This document shows positions 1-13,000 of a DNA stretch of 64,000 nucleotides, piece after piece. The notes beneath the pieces were generated by a model, which searched no databases, was not told the origin of the DNA, and worked only from the letters and a program-made list of their open reading frames with translations. The stretch comes from Colius striatus (Eukaryota > Chordata > Aves > Coliiformes > Coliidae): assembly GCF_028858725.1 (NCBI RefSeq), contig NC_084776.1, forward strand, positions 1,054,001 through 1,118,000, given 5' to 3'. Numbering within the stretch: the first letter of the stretch is position 1; each line of letters starts with the position of its first letter. Position numbers and translations under genes: made by a program.

Positions 1-960
1 GCTTTGGCTTTAGAGTCCAGCCTGGCCTTGGATAAAGCAATTGATAATCTCTTCAGGGCTGCTTTGTTTTAGCAGCACGTTATAAACCACGTGCATCTGA
101 CTTCTGCTTGTTCCTTAGGTGTTGTGTCCAAGTCAGACCTGGGAAACGGGATACCCTGATGGAGCAGGAGCTCAGAGGGCTCGGACAGGGCATTGGGTTA
201 CTCTCCCTCCTCCCAGCTGTGCTGTGTTGAGTCCAGTGCAGCTGATGGGTGTGAGCTGGTGGCTCTTCACCCCACGCACGTGTCTTCAGCAGGGCAAAGT
301 CTATGAAATGCTGTAGCACTCTGGGTGGTGTTGTTTTGCTCATTTACCCACACTGCCAGGATATCTCTAATTGAATTAGTGGATTCAGTATCTTAAGTAA
401 ATGTTCTGATGTGTGTTTGGCTGTATGAAATCCTTCTGCTGTTGGGGGTGTCAGGAGTGATGGATAGCTAAATAAAGATTACGATGGAATTGAATTAAAA
501 GCCTGATAAATAGGAAGCAGCCTCCTTACAGCTCAAACAAGCATCTGAATTGCTGCTGGTTTGCAGGAGAGCTTTGTGGCAGCCAGGGAAGGCTGAGATG
601 TGGATGGACATGTTGGGTTGTGTTCCCCGTGGCCTGGGCAGAGGCAGCACCGTGTGCTGCGACAGGAGAGAACCAGCCCCCGCAGAGCAGAGACACCCTC
701 TGCTGTTCTGCTGCCTGTCATGTTGAAAAGATTAGCCAGATTTCCCTAAGACTGTTTGTGGTGGCTTTTCCTGGTTTTCTCCTCTTTCCTTCTCCTTTTT
801 CCCAAACATCTACAGTAGAGAATGCCAACAAAACGTGTGTCAGTGACAGAACCATGGGAGCCAGTGGATGCTGTGACTCTTTGCTCCACTTCTCTTTCTT
901 TTTGGGTCTTTTTTTCCCTCTGTTTAACCTAACCCTGCCTCCCTGTTGTTGCTCCCCCAG
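1..960 (+). other. RPTOR: RPTOR intron 10 (3' part)
   Basis: Intron sequence running from the left edge to the acceptor of exon 11. Only the polypyrimidine tract at about 895-958 stands out. No exon, RNA gene or clear repeat was seen. Confidence 0.8.
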
Positions 961-1062
961 CACAGCCCCTTCTTTGCAGAGCAGCTGACGGCGTTCCAGG
1001 TGTGGCTGACCATGGGCGTGGAGAACCGCAACCCCCCGGAGCAGCTCCCCATCGTCCTGCAG
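961..1062 (+). CDS. RPTOR: RPTOR exon 11
   Basis: 34 codons, residues 405-438, opening [15 protein letters not shown] and ending in PIVLQ. It follows a long pyrimidine tract ending CCCCCAG at 960 and is followed by GTGCGT. Both phases are 0. It encodes the entry into the helical solenoid after the caspase-like domain. Confidence 0.95.
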
Positions 1063-4000
1063 GTGCGTGGCCAGGCTGGGCTGGGCACCCCAGGCATTGG
1101 GGGGATGGACCCCAGGCATTGGGGGATGGCACCCTGAGGCTGGCAGGAGCTTTGCTGCAGCACATCCCCTGTGCTGTTCCGACTCCTCCTGCCCACCGAG
1201 TGCTCTCAGCCAGATGGCTTCGGGTACAGGAATGACATGGGCTCCTTCAGGATTAATTAGAGCTGATTGCATGTTTACTGGACCTGTGCAGGTGAAGACA
1301 AGGTGCTTTTCTTCCCCCATACCTTCACTCTCCATTGAGCAACACTACTGCCATGGTCCATTTGCAGCTTCATCAGTATCAGGCTCTGCTGCTTCCTCTT
1401 CTGCTCTGAAGCAGCGAGACTTTCTCACAGAGCAGCACATCTTTGTGGTCTTCTCCTGTGGTATCTCCTCTTACCTACCAGCTCTGTCAGGCAGAGGCTT
1501 TATCTTTTCTCTGTTTTCATGAAGTGGAAGTTACTGCCTTGTAAATAGTTTGGAAATGGCTTCTTTACCTGTCTGGTGCAGCCTGGAAAGTGTTCCCTTT
1601 AATGTGATGCTGAAATTTTGCTGCAAGAACATAGAAATAAGTCTCTGCAGACCATGCCTGGAAGGAATGTAGAGTTCTGGTGAGCATTTGCTCAGACTAG
1701 AGGAAGTTCATATGTATAAAGGAGAAATAAATCTCAGAGAAACACAACAGCTCATTTCAAATAACGTTTTATGGCAAGGCACATATTACAACAGTCATCT
1801 GCTCCTGCCCTCTCCTCCCCAGGAGTTTGTATTGACAGGAATATAAACCCTCATCAAGGTAGCTGTGTTCTCCACCAGGCAGCAAAATTCCAAGTCTTTT
1901 GTTTTAAAGGAACATTGTTCTAGTCACTTGTACAAAGACATGTGATTCCTTTGGCTAAATGTGAGAAGACTCACCTTCCCTCTGCTAGCTGCCAGCTTGT
2001 TTTGTGACTGACAGCACCATCAGTCTCTGTAAGACCAAATCTTCATTTCCCTGAGCCTCCCAATCCTTGAGAGATCAGTTGGGTGAACAGATGTGTGGTT
2101 TATCTCTGTCACAGCAGTAGAAGGCAGGGTTCTACCCTAGCACCAACTTTACTGCTTTCCAGTGAGTTATTTGGCACCAGAGGGCCATGCAGGGAGCTTA
2201 ACCTTGCAGTGGAATTGAGAGATCACCTGGCAAAGGAACCTGCTTTCCTGCCTGGAAGAAAAGTTAGCTAAGACAATGTAGTTATAACTAAAGCACATTA
2301 ATTGTATAGTGGAATAAGATTGGTTGTTAACAGGTTTGAGATACTTTGAACCAGACACCAGCTGATTAAGAGAGGGAAGGAGGTGCCTTTCAGATCCCTT
2401 TTGAGTGTCTTTTTTGCTCTGAACCCTTGGCAGTGCTTAGACAAGTCTCTGGAATTGACATCAGTTTTGGCTTCAGGTTATTTTTGCAAATCAGTTTGGG
2501 AAGTGGGAATGTGAAAACCTGAGAGACTGATGGCTTTTGTTTAGCTTCAAAAATAACGAAGCAAAGCTTTTAAAGTAAAAGACAATTGAGTTAAAGGTCC
2601 CTGTGGGATGCTGGCAGTGCTGAGATGTGGCTTTGGATCCTCACCTGGAAACCCTTTTCAGTTATGTTCATTTTTTCTCTGGCTATAGCAGAAGCTGTGG
2701 ATTTCCTTGCTTTTTTCTGAAGGTCAGATGATAACAGCATTGTCCAATCTGTCAGCCTCCCATTGCCCGCATAGGCACCAGTGCCAAACACGGTGCAGTC
2801 TGTTGTTTCAGCCCTCCCCAGCTTCCACTCTGCTCTGGTTTCTGTTACTGCTTTAATCTCCAACAGCTGTCCCTGGGATTCCTGTGCTGGGCATCTTTAA
2901 AGCACAGTGTTAATTGTGCCAAGTTCTGCACTAAGTTTATGGAATAGGCTGGTGCCAACTAGGGCAGGATGACCAAAATCCTTTCTCTTATGACCTGACC
3001 TGAGATCTGAGCTCCAATAATCAGGAGTGAAACGATTAGATAACATACCCTGTCCTCATCTTCTGCACTCTTTCAGCACAGCTTCAGTACCTAGCATCAG
3101 TCATCCACGGTGTGAGGCATCAGCCAGGTGATTCAGTTGTTCTTCAATATCAAACACGAACCCCGAGGTGATTGGAGTAGGCAGCGTGGAAAACCCTGCG
3201 GAGGGGCTGGAGCTCCGTCAGCGAGGCTCTGTCCCCGTGCTGGGGGTGTTACTCAATTTAAAGTGAGGATTAAACGTTGCATTCCAGTATCTTACATCTG
3301 TTAAGGAGATTAAGGGCCGAAAGTCAGTCAGTTGGTGTTTCAGGGTGTCGGTGTCAGCCGGGGAGCCGCCAGCTCATTATCGGCACACGGCTTTAATGGG
3401 ATTTTTATTAACGACTGCTGTGACCTTTTGCTTCCCTCTAAGTCTCTTACATCGATTTGCCAAGGAAAGCAAAGCCTCTTTTTCTACTTGTGAGCTGTTT
3501 TGAGTAGTGGGAGGCTGTGCCTGTTGCTCGCCTTCCAATCCCTCCTGCGCACAGAGGTTCCCCCGCAGCAGCTCTGTGGCCTCCACGGGAGCTGCCTGCA
3601 CCCGGCAGAGCTGCTGTGGGGGAACCTCTGTGCTTGGGAGAACGCTGAGCAGAGGGACCCAGCGCAGCAGTGACGCGGAGCCTGAGGATAACTGCGCTGC
3701 TCAGGAGGCGCTTGTGTGTCTGCAGAGGCTTCCTGGGGCACGGCATCGCCAGCAGGCACTCAGGAGCCTCCACTGGGACACAGGGAAGAACTCTGCTGGG
3801 AGACTGAGGGAGCCCTGGCCCAGGCTGCCCAGGGAGGGTGTGGAGGCTCCTTCTCAGGAGGTTTCCAACCCCACCTGGACACGTTCTTGTGCCCCCTGAG
3901 CCAGGGGAAGCTGCTGGAGCAGGGGCTGGGGCTGCAGCAGCTCTGCAGGGCCCTGCCAGCCCCCAGCATTCAGGGACTCTGTGATCAGGAGGAGCAGGAA

Positions 4001-7000
4001 CCCACTGGTGACTGTTCAGTGGGGTGAACGTTGTCAGCAGCCAGGGTTTGTCAGGTTTCCATTCAGACCATCAGTTTGTTCAAAGCGCTGTTGCCATCCT
4101 GAGCCCCTCTTGCCTTTGCTCTGCAGTCAGGGGGATCTCTGTTCCCCTCAGCAATAACCCTCATCCCTCTCCTCTGCAGGTGCTGCTGAGCCAGGTACAT
4201 CGCCTGCGGGCTCTTGATCTGCTGGGAAGATTCCTGGACCTGGGCCCCTGGGCAGTGAGCTTGGTGCGTGGGTGCTGCGTGGTGCCCTGTAGAAGCTGAG
4301 CTGGGCTCGGTGTGGGCAATGAACACAAATGCTGGTCTGTGGAAGGGAGATGTGGAGTACATTCCCCAGCTTTGACAGATGACCAGTGTTTTCTGTGTTC
4401 ATGCGTGTGCAGTGAAGCAAGCAGCCCTAAAAGGAAAGTGGTTTGTAGTAATCAGAAAGACTGAGTGGCTGTACATTTGCATTACAGCACACAGAAGCTC
4501 CTTGGGAATAGCTTAGTGTAGAATATTGTGAGGGACAGAACAGGAAGAAATAGCCAGGACAAATCAGAAGGTTTGTGTGTAAAACAACAGACAAAGCAGC
4601 ACAAATGCTTATCCTCTGTTCTCTCAGCTCACTGGCTGCATCATCATCTCCCTGCTCTCTGGATTTTATAAGCTCTTTTGAGAAGGCAGCAGCTGCTTGT
4701 ACATGTTGGAAAGTGGCTGACACAGTGCAGATAATAAACAAGAGTTAAACAGAGAGCAGTTTAAAACACTGCTAGATGGATCTGTTGGTCAGTAAAAGTG
4801 ATGAAGAGGCACAACCAGCTGGTCACAGAACAGCTCAGTGATGGGGCTTCTTAGTGATTTTCTTCACCTTACTCCCATCTCAGCCACAAGTCCCCTCTGA
4901 CTGTGTTTGCAGGCAGCTGAGGCCTCGGTGGTAGGAAGAAGTGTATGTGAAAGGTCATTTTAAGGCTTCTGGGTTGTAAACTTCTATGAGGAGCAAAACC
5001 TAGCTGCAGGCCAGGCACAGTGGCCATTGCTCTGGCTGTTATGTGCTTTAGAAACCTTGTGGCCATGTCACTGGGTGATGCTCAGCTGCTGGGGGGGAGG
5101 TAACCCCCTGGGAGGCCAATGCTGCCGCCCCAACCCCCTGCCAGCCGCTGCCTTGAGAGGGCAACTGTCCCAGATCTCAGGTGCTGCGAGTCCTCCCCCC
5201 AGCACAGGCTCACCCCATGGAAAACTTGCTCGAAAGCCTATGTGAGGCAAGAGGCCTGTTTCATTTCCAGTGGGAAGGCTGTAATCAGGGAGCTTCTGCA
5301 CTGTGTGTGCTTGGGAGGGTAAATGGCCCCATCTGAGAGCCCAACAGCTCCTGAAGCATGAAACAGCGCGAGCGCTGAATTAAATCCCAGTCTCCGTGGG
5401 CCAAATGAGCCTGAACAGATCTGGTGACAGTCAGAATTAAAATGAGCAACAGAGCAATACCCAGGGAGCTCCTCTTTACTAGAAATGTGTGAAATGTTTT
5501 CTGCCAGGTGTCTCATCCGTGTCTGTGCAGGGCCCCGGCGCTCACTGCCCTCTGCTCTTCCCCAGGCCCTGTCTGTTGGCATCTTCCCCTACGTGCTGAA
5601 GCTGCTCCAGAGTTCAGCTCGTGAGCTGAGGCCGCTCCTTGTCTTCATCTGGGCCAAAATTCTGGCAGTGGACAGTGTGAGTACTTGTGAGCTTGGCTGA
5701 TTCCTCTGGGTTTCAGTGACGTGCCTTCCCCTGCCCTGCTGCCTGTTTGCTTGACCCAGGGGCTTTAGACTGGAGCCTTTCTCCTGAGGTGCTTGAGAAG
5801 CACCCTGCATTAGCTGGCACCCATCACACTCCCTCATTAGTTTATTTGACATCTCTGAAAGTGAGCTGCTGAAACTTTGTGGATGGGAACCTCCTGGAGG
5901 TGCTGACACCAGATAGATTGGCTGCCCACTTCTGTTGGTGTCACCTAGCTCCTCCTCTGGTTCTGGGGTGGATGTCCTCTAGGCAAAAGCCATCACTGGT
6001 TGCATCTTTTTGGGGGAAGATAGTGCTTTGCCTGCTGAGGTGGGGCTTAAAATGCACTTGTAGCTTCTGTCAGGTATTCCCAGGTGTGGGCACACACACA
6101 CTCCCTCCTCTCCCTCAGATCATTCAGATCGTGACCAAGCTTCACTCAGGACCCTCCCTGGAGGAGCCAAACCAGCCTGTGGGGAGTCTTCAGACACAAT
6201 TTTCCCAGAAATAAGTCAAAAGTCATTTTTGGTGACTTTACTCACAAACCTTGCTCCAGGGCTGTGCTGGTGCATTGCAGATGTGTGGCACAGAGGGATT
6301 GGCCCCCCACGGGAGACAGGTTATTCCTGGCACAGGTCCATGGGTTTGGGCTTCTCTACAGTAGTGTGGCACCTTTCTAGATGAGGTTTAAAAACTCAGC
6401 CCTGATTTTTACAGATAGCCTTAGCCAACCCTCTAGTGTGTGGGTTTGCAATAAGTAATTAAGCAGGTAAGTAACTGTGGCTGAGTTTGTGTGGTCAGGA
6501 GTGTGACTGTGGTTTGTGGGTGGAATTAGGTGAGCAATGTAAAATTGCTTGTTGTAGTGCACAGTTAACTGCAGGCATGATTATAAGCTGATATGAACTG
6601 CTGGAGGAAGTTGGATCTTGCTTATTTGGAGGTTTATTTTTGTTCTATCTCTCCCATTTCATTAAGCAGAATACTGAATGTGTTGGCTCTTTCCCCACTG
6701 TTGATCTAGCACTGTCAGGTTTAGCTTTATAAACACATTTTCATTAACATCCCAAGAGGATTTGGGAAAGCAAAATGAAAACTATTCATCTTAAAGCTAC
6801 TCTTGGAAAACTTACTTTTGATGGCTGCTGCTTCTCCATGGCTGACACCTCAGCCCCAGGTATGTTTCAGAGCAGGCTCATGGATCATTTACATGAAGTG
6901 TCATGCCATCCTTCACTTGCTGTGGGGCTGAAGCCAGGCTGCCATCAGGATTGCTGCTGTCCCCAGACACTGGGGAGGTTTTTAGGGATGTTACAAGCAC

Positions 7001-10000
7001 ATAGGTTATATTAAGGAGAAAGCAGAGATCTGTGTGCTAGTCCCTCCCAGCTTGGGAGCTTTGTATCTTATGTAAGTTCTGAACTTTCACACCAAGCCTG
7101 CAGCTTGTTTTGGTCATGCTGGATTATTATTCACAAGTGTAGCTGCTTATTCCTTGAGGAGGAGGTGTTACTGATGCTGGCTTCCCATATTGTTCAGGGG
7201 ATCTAAGCAGAGAGGGTTTAAGCAAGTGTGCTGATTATAGAGGTTGCCTCCCCCCCTCAAACCTCAGGTGTTTGGGTAAGGGTGGCAGCACAATAAATGG
7301 AGTGTGAAAGTGGGCAGCCTTCTCTTTGTGGTGTCTGTTTGCCTACATGATAGCCAAGAGACTGGGTTTTGTAAGGAGCACAAAGTATTCCCACTGAGAC
7401 ATAAAAAGGGAGGGAAAAGGGAAGCCTGTTGGGTTTTTTCTGCAGCATTACACAAGAGTGAGGAGAAGCCTCCCCTAGCTGCAGCCTGACATCAGCCTGG
7501 TCCCTCTGCTCTTTGGTCTGCCAAAACCAGCATCTTCGTTCCCTTCAGCAATAAAATATTCTCTTGCATCTCTGCCTTGCCATCCCCTCTCCTTTCACAG
7601 AATCAACAATTAGTTCCCTCCTTCACCTTCTACACCTGATAAAAAATAGATGATCCCATCTCAGGCATGAGGCACACAGCAGAGCCCCAGGGGAAACTTT
7701 GCCAAGTCAGTATTTCCTCCCTTCCCTTTCATAGTATGAATTCTTTTGGTTTGACCCTAATCTGTCAGCCCAAAGCCTGAGTTGGTGTGTGAGCAAAGCC
7801 AAGGTGTACACCACGTGCTTCACTGCCAGTGCTGCCCCAGGACAACCCTCCTTATCCTCCTTCCAGGCTTTTACAGGCAGTGGAGCTGCTCTGCAGTGTG
7901 TGGTTGTGTGTAGGAGGAGGTCAGGCTGCTACATGCTGCTGCTCTGCTGATGGAACATGTATTAGCACTTGCCCAAATAATACAGCAATTAGTCTCATTT
8001 GTGTAGAAGAGTTGAAATCCTGTCAAAGCCCAGCCCTGCCTGGGCAAGGGATTGGGTGAAATGTAAAGAGTGAATGTGTGAAGGATGAATAATCCCTCCT
8101 TTGGCCCACTCTGACCAGTGTGCTGGTGATGGGGGCCACTGCAAGAGGAACACGCTGTGGGGCAGTCTCCAGGAGTTGTACTGCACATCAAAGATGGCAC
8201 TTGGATGTTCACAGGACACTGCCTCAGGCTGCCAGGCTGAACTGGGAAATCAGCCACACTGATAGAGAAGGAACAAGGAAGGACTGTCTGTGCCACCAGG
8301 CTGCACCTCCTGTAATCCTGAGGGTGGTAATTGAAGAAGGGTCACAGACCAAACACCCAAAAACATCCCTGGCTCTGCAGTGCTGTGGATAAGACTGAGT
8401 GGGGAGGGGACAGGAGGGACCCCAGAGCATCTGCACCAACCTGTGCCTCAGCAGCCCACAGTGCCCCCATACACCTGGACACACAGCACGAGCTGCTCCC
8501 TTGGCTCTTGGTGGCTGTACCGTCCTCCCAAAGGAAAGCTCAGGGCCTGGACTCCCTGCCTGGGGAACCTGGCAGCTTTGACCAGGATTTTACACTAATT
8601 AGGCAGAAATCTAACTGTACAACTAGAAGGTAGAGAGCAGCAGCTATCAGCAAACCTGATCTGTGTTAAGGTAATTGTCTGGACAAAAGACAACCAATTA
8701 ATCCTCAGTTTTGCCTTTGGTGTCTCTCAACTACTGGTGAGGCTTTAAGGTGGGACAGAGAGGTGTCAAGTTTAACTCCTCTCCTGAGCAGGACGCCCCA
8801 TTTCCAGGTGGTTTGCAGCAGTTCCCTCCTTCAGCTGCTGCTCGGGGCTGTCCCAGCAGGAGCTCTGGCTGCAGCTCCAGTGGAGAGCTCATGGTTCATT
8901 TGGCTTCTCAAGACATGGAACATTCATGTGACTGGAGGAAAAGGTTTTTTGTTGCTCTAGTCACCGTGTTTCTCTGTTTTTTGCAGTCATGCCAAGCTGA
9001 CCTCGTGAAGGACAACGGGCACAAGTATTTCCTCTCTGTTCTGGCAGATCCTTATATGCCAGTAAGGACAAGTCCTCTGTGTTCAGGCTCTTGTAGACTT
9101 GCCTCAGCTTGTCTGAGCATCTGTTGCTGCTGTGCAGCAGGTGCCAGGGCAGGGCTGTGACACCCAGTGCTCTGCCAGAGGGTCACTGCTGGGCTGCAGA
9201 GACAGTGACCAGGGGAGCTGAAAATGCTGCTGCCAGGTTGCCTGGTACAGACAGCCAAGACAAACAGGACTTCCCAGACTTGGTGGAAGTCACAGAAGTA
9301 CCAGTTACTCGTGGTGAGGATGGGAGGCAGCTCCTGGGGGTTGGCTCAGAGGCAGCCCAACTGTGCTGCAGCTTTGCTAATTCCCCCTGCAGGAGCTGTT
9401 TGTGTCTCCCTGCAGAGGGTGTTGCTGTGACTCCCCCAGAGCAGCAGGCAGAGGCTGCTGGGGAGGGTCACACTGGCAGTCTGATGAGGTGTCTCAGGGG
9501 TGAGGGGTGACAAGAGAACTCTAGCTTGCTTTCCCTTTTCTTTTGCCATGATGCAGACTGCACTCAGAGTAACGTCCTGGTTCACAGTCCTTGGGAGGTA
9601 GCTGTTGTCTGACCTGTTTTCTAGATAACAATTAGCTGTGTGTTGTTTTCAGGCTGAACACAGGACAATGACAGCTTTTATCCTGGCTGTGATTGTTAAC
9701 AACTACAACACTGGACAGGTGAGTCCCAGCATCCTTCCTCCTTTCCTTCTCCTCTGCCTCTCCTCTGCATGTGCCTTTCCTGTGACAGGAGTGTCCTGGC
9801 TTGCAGTAAAGCACAGACCGAGCTGGGCAGCTGAGCTACAGGATTGCTTTCTGTTATTTTTGTGTGGATTAAAAGAAGAATTGACCTGGAAGTGTGAGAA
9901 ATGGACCTGGCTCCTGGAAGGGGAGGTTAAGGACACAGGTCACCCCACAAGCAGCCCTGCAGCAGCACCCTGATGTGCTGGTGAGGACATGATGTGTGCC

Positions 10001-13000
10001 TCCTGTCAGGGGAAGCTTGATGGCTGTGATAAAGTTCTTGGGAAAGGTAAATGGAATGAGCCATAAACCCTGGGGCTGTGACAGGTGTAAGGAATCTTTC
10101 CAGTGAGCAAAACCAGGCTTTATGCATGACAGGAGGCGTTGCTATTGCTCACCTATGTAGCTATAGCAGTGTGGAGCTGACCTTCCCTTCGTGCTGCTTC
10201 CAAATGTGCTTTGTGCCAGAGTCCCTCTGGGCGCCCTGAATCACGGTTGTCTCTCGAGTTCTGTCTGTTTCAGAAAGCATCTTCTCTGCTGATGAGGTGG
10301 GAAGCTGCCATCCAAAACAAATGGCATCGATCTGTGTTTCAGGAAGCTTGTCTTCAAGGAAACCTGATAGCCATCTGCCTGGAGCAGCTGAGCGATCCGC
10401 ACCCGCTCCTGCGCCAGTGGGTGGCCATTTGTCTGGGCCGCATCTGGCAGAACTTTGACTCGGCCAGGTGGTGTGGGGTGAGAGACAGCGCCCACGAGAA
10501 GCTCTACAGCCTCCTCTCAGATCCCATCCCAGAGGTAAAAATCCAGCTTAAGCAAACACCAGTTGAATTGTCAGAGTTTTGCCAGAGGGCCACAGGACTT
10601 GTTACAAAACCAGGGCCTTGGCGAGCGTTGTGCTCCGTCTGGCTCGAAGGAACATCGTGTTGCTGTTTCTGCAAATCGTACAAGCCCTGCAAGAGAAGTG
10701 ACCAAAGCAATGCAGAGGAGCTTGTGCAGCCCAAAAGCCCTGGAATTCTGGCACCAGGGTTAGGAAACACCGTGGTTTTTCTTGCTTGTGTGTCAGGAGC
10801 TTGTTAAAAATGCAGCCGCAGAGCTCGGTGTGCTGCAAAGAACCCCCAGTCTTCTTGTCCAAGTATGAAAACTCTTCTCCTCCTGATATGTGTGAAAATG
10901 CATCTTTAGTTGAATGTGCTTTACCTTGGTGACAAACTCTGGAGAGCAGCGATTCTTGTGTGGTGATTGGCAGAGCCTGTCAGACCCCGGTGAGATTACA
11001 CCGTGTGGGAGAGGCGAGCCTGGAGAGGAACACCACGGCTAAACATGCACTGATGAGAGATCACATTCCCCCTTGCATCCAGGCTTCCTGTCCCACAGCC
11101 TCCCATCCCTTCTGTGGCCCCTTCCTTGCCCATCTCTGTGCAGTGTGGGCGTGAGGCTGGGGCTGAGCACCCTCACAGACACCCACAGCTCTGAGATGCC
11201 CAGGGAGCGTTCCCACTCCGTGCAGCACATGCTGCAGCTGCCCATTGCCCTGGTCTCCCCCCTGCAGGCTCTGCCAAGGCAAGCTGTAAGATTACCAGGC
11301 CATCTGATCCCTCCATTCCTTGTGTGATCTGGCAGCATTTACCCTGATTTCAGCTGCTGCCTTTTCCCCTGTTTTCCCTCATCTTCTGCCTTACTAAAGG
11401 GATTCACATCCCAACAGGAGCTCCCTGTGTCCCTTGTTCCAAAGCCAGCTGGAAAAGCCACCCATGGGAAGGTCACTGAGTATGCTGGGATACCCCAGCA
11501 TCTGTGAATAGTTATCACTCAGTGCCTTGCTGAGTCTGCTGTGGCTTCTACTCTCCATGGGCTTCCCCTTAACCCTCACTGTTACCTGACACAGTAGCCC
11601 ACCTTTCCAGAGATGCCGTTTGTGGGGGTGGAAAAACATCCCACTGGCAAGCTGGAAACAAAGAGGCCAACGACTGCTGGTGTCTCCCAGGTTCGCTGTG
11701 CTGCAGTCTTTGCCCTGGGAACGTTTGTGGGCAACTCTGCTGAGAGGACTGACCACTCCACCACCATCGACCACAACGTGGCCATGATGCTGGCCCAGCT
11801 CATCAACGACGGCAGCCCCATGGTTAGAAAGGTATGGGAGGGACCTGGGGGTTCTGATGAGCTCTGTGCTGAGCCAGAGCACTGCGTTATCTCATAGGCT
11901 CTTCAGCTCATCTCACTCATTTGGATGTATCTGATTTGCTGTCAGGCCTGTGCACTGCAGCTCCTGCTGGGAAGCAGCACAGCCAGGCTCGTGGCCCTGG
12001 AGCCTTCTGGGCTGCTCCTGTTCCCACTTACCCTTCTCCAGTGCACCTCTTACAGCAGTGCATCTCCTCTGCAGTGCCAGGGGTAAAGTGTAGCCTGTCA
12101 CTGTGTCCAGGTGTCGACAAGGTGGCTGTTGAAATCAAAACATTTCTGCTGTTGAAGGCTGAAGCTGTGATTTAACTCGTGTGTTCCCCTGAGCAAATGT
12201 CTGAGGCAGGAGCACCAGTCTCAGGAGCCCGAGGGAACCTTTACATGCTGCTCTTTGAATGTAAAGAGAGTGTAAAGGCAGGGATAAGCTCTTCCCTGTG
12301 AGGGTGGTGAGGACAAGTTGTCCAGAGAGGCTGTGGGTGCCTCATCCCTGGAGGCATTCAAGGGCAGGTAGGATGGGGCTTGGAGCAACCTGGGCTAGAG
12401 GAAGCTGCCCCTGCCCAGGGCGAGGAGTTGGAACTGGAGGATCTTTAGTATCCCTTCCAGCCCAAACCATTTGATGGTAAGGAAAGGGAGGAGTTGCACT
12501 GAAGTCTTTCAGATGCAGCAGACACTGAGCATTCTTGCTGGGCCCCTGTGCTGGTAACCTGCTTCTTTGCTTTGGCTGCAACATGAGAGGTTCCCAGGGT
12601 TTGAAAGCAATAGTGATGTGCTGTAGGAATGTGAGGTGAAGGGAGGGAAGGGGAGAGGGAGTGAGTGCTGTGGAGAGAACACGAGAGCTTTGTGCAGTCA
12701 CAAGTTCTCACTGTTTCTAGAAACCACAGGGATGGATGACAGACTGCTTCAGAGTGCTCCAGGTGCTGGAGAATTACAGCTGCTGATCCACCATTGCACA
12801 TTAATAGTACACTAAATAGTTTTTGACATTCTGGATTGTTCTTGATGGCTGTACTTAGGTGTCCTGATGCTTGTGTTTACTGAACTGGGACAGCAGTACC
12901 CTGACAGTTGTCACCAGCATTGTGAGGATTAAGTTTTGTTATCTCTCCCCAGCATTTAATCAGTTTAATTCAAGGGAGAAGTGCACATTCCACTACGTGC

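Larger units (their letters stand above)
1063..4179 (+). other. RPTOR: RPTOR intron 11
   Basis: A 3.1-kb intron. It holds a near-perfect inverted repeat at 3542-3640 and a CR1-like fragment at about 3801-3990, both listed separately. Nothing else was recognised in the remainder. Confidence 0.85.

Noticed and set aside
718..1335. 205-codon minus-strand open frame
   Set aside because: It overlaps RPTOR exon 11 in antisense; no protein family recognised.
10211..10807. 198-codon + strand open frame as a separate gene
   Set aside because: It is RPTOR exon 16 read with flanking intron; GT-AG sites and phase define the exon at 10343-10534.
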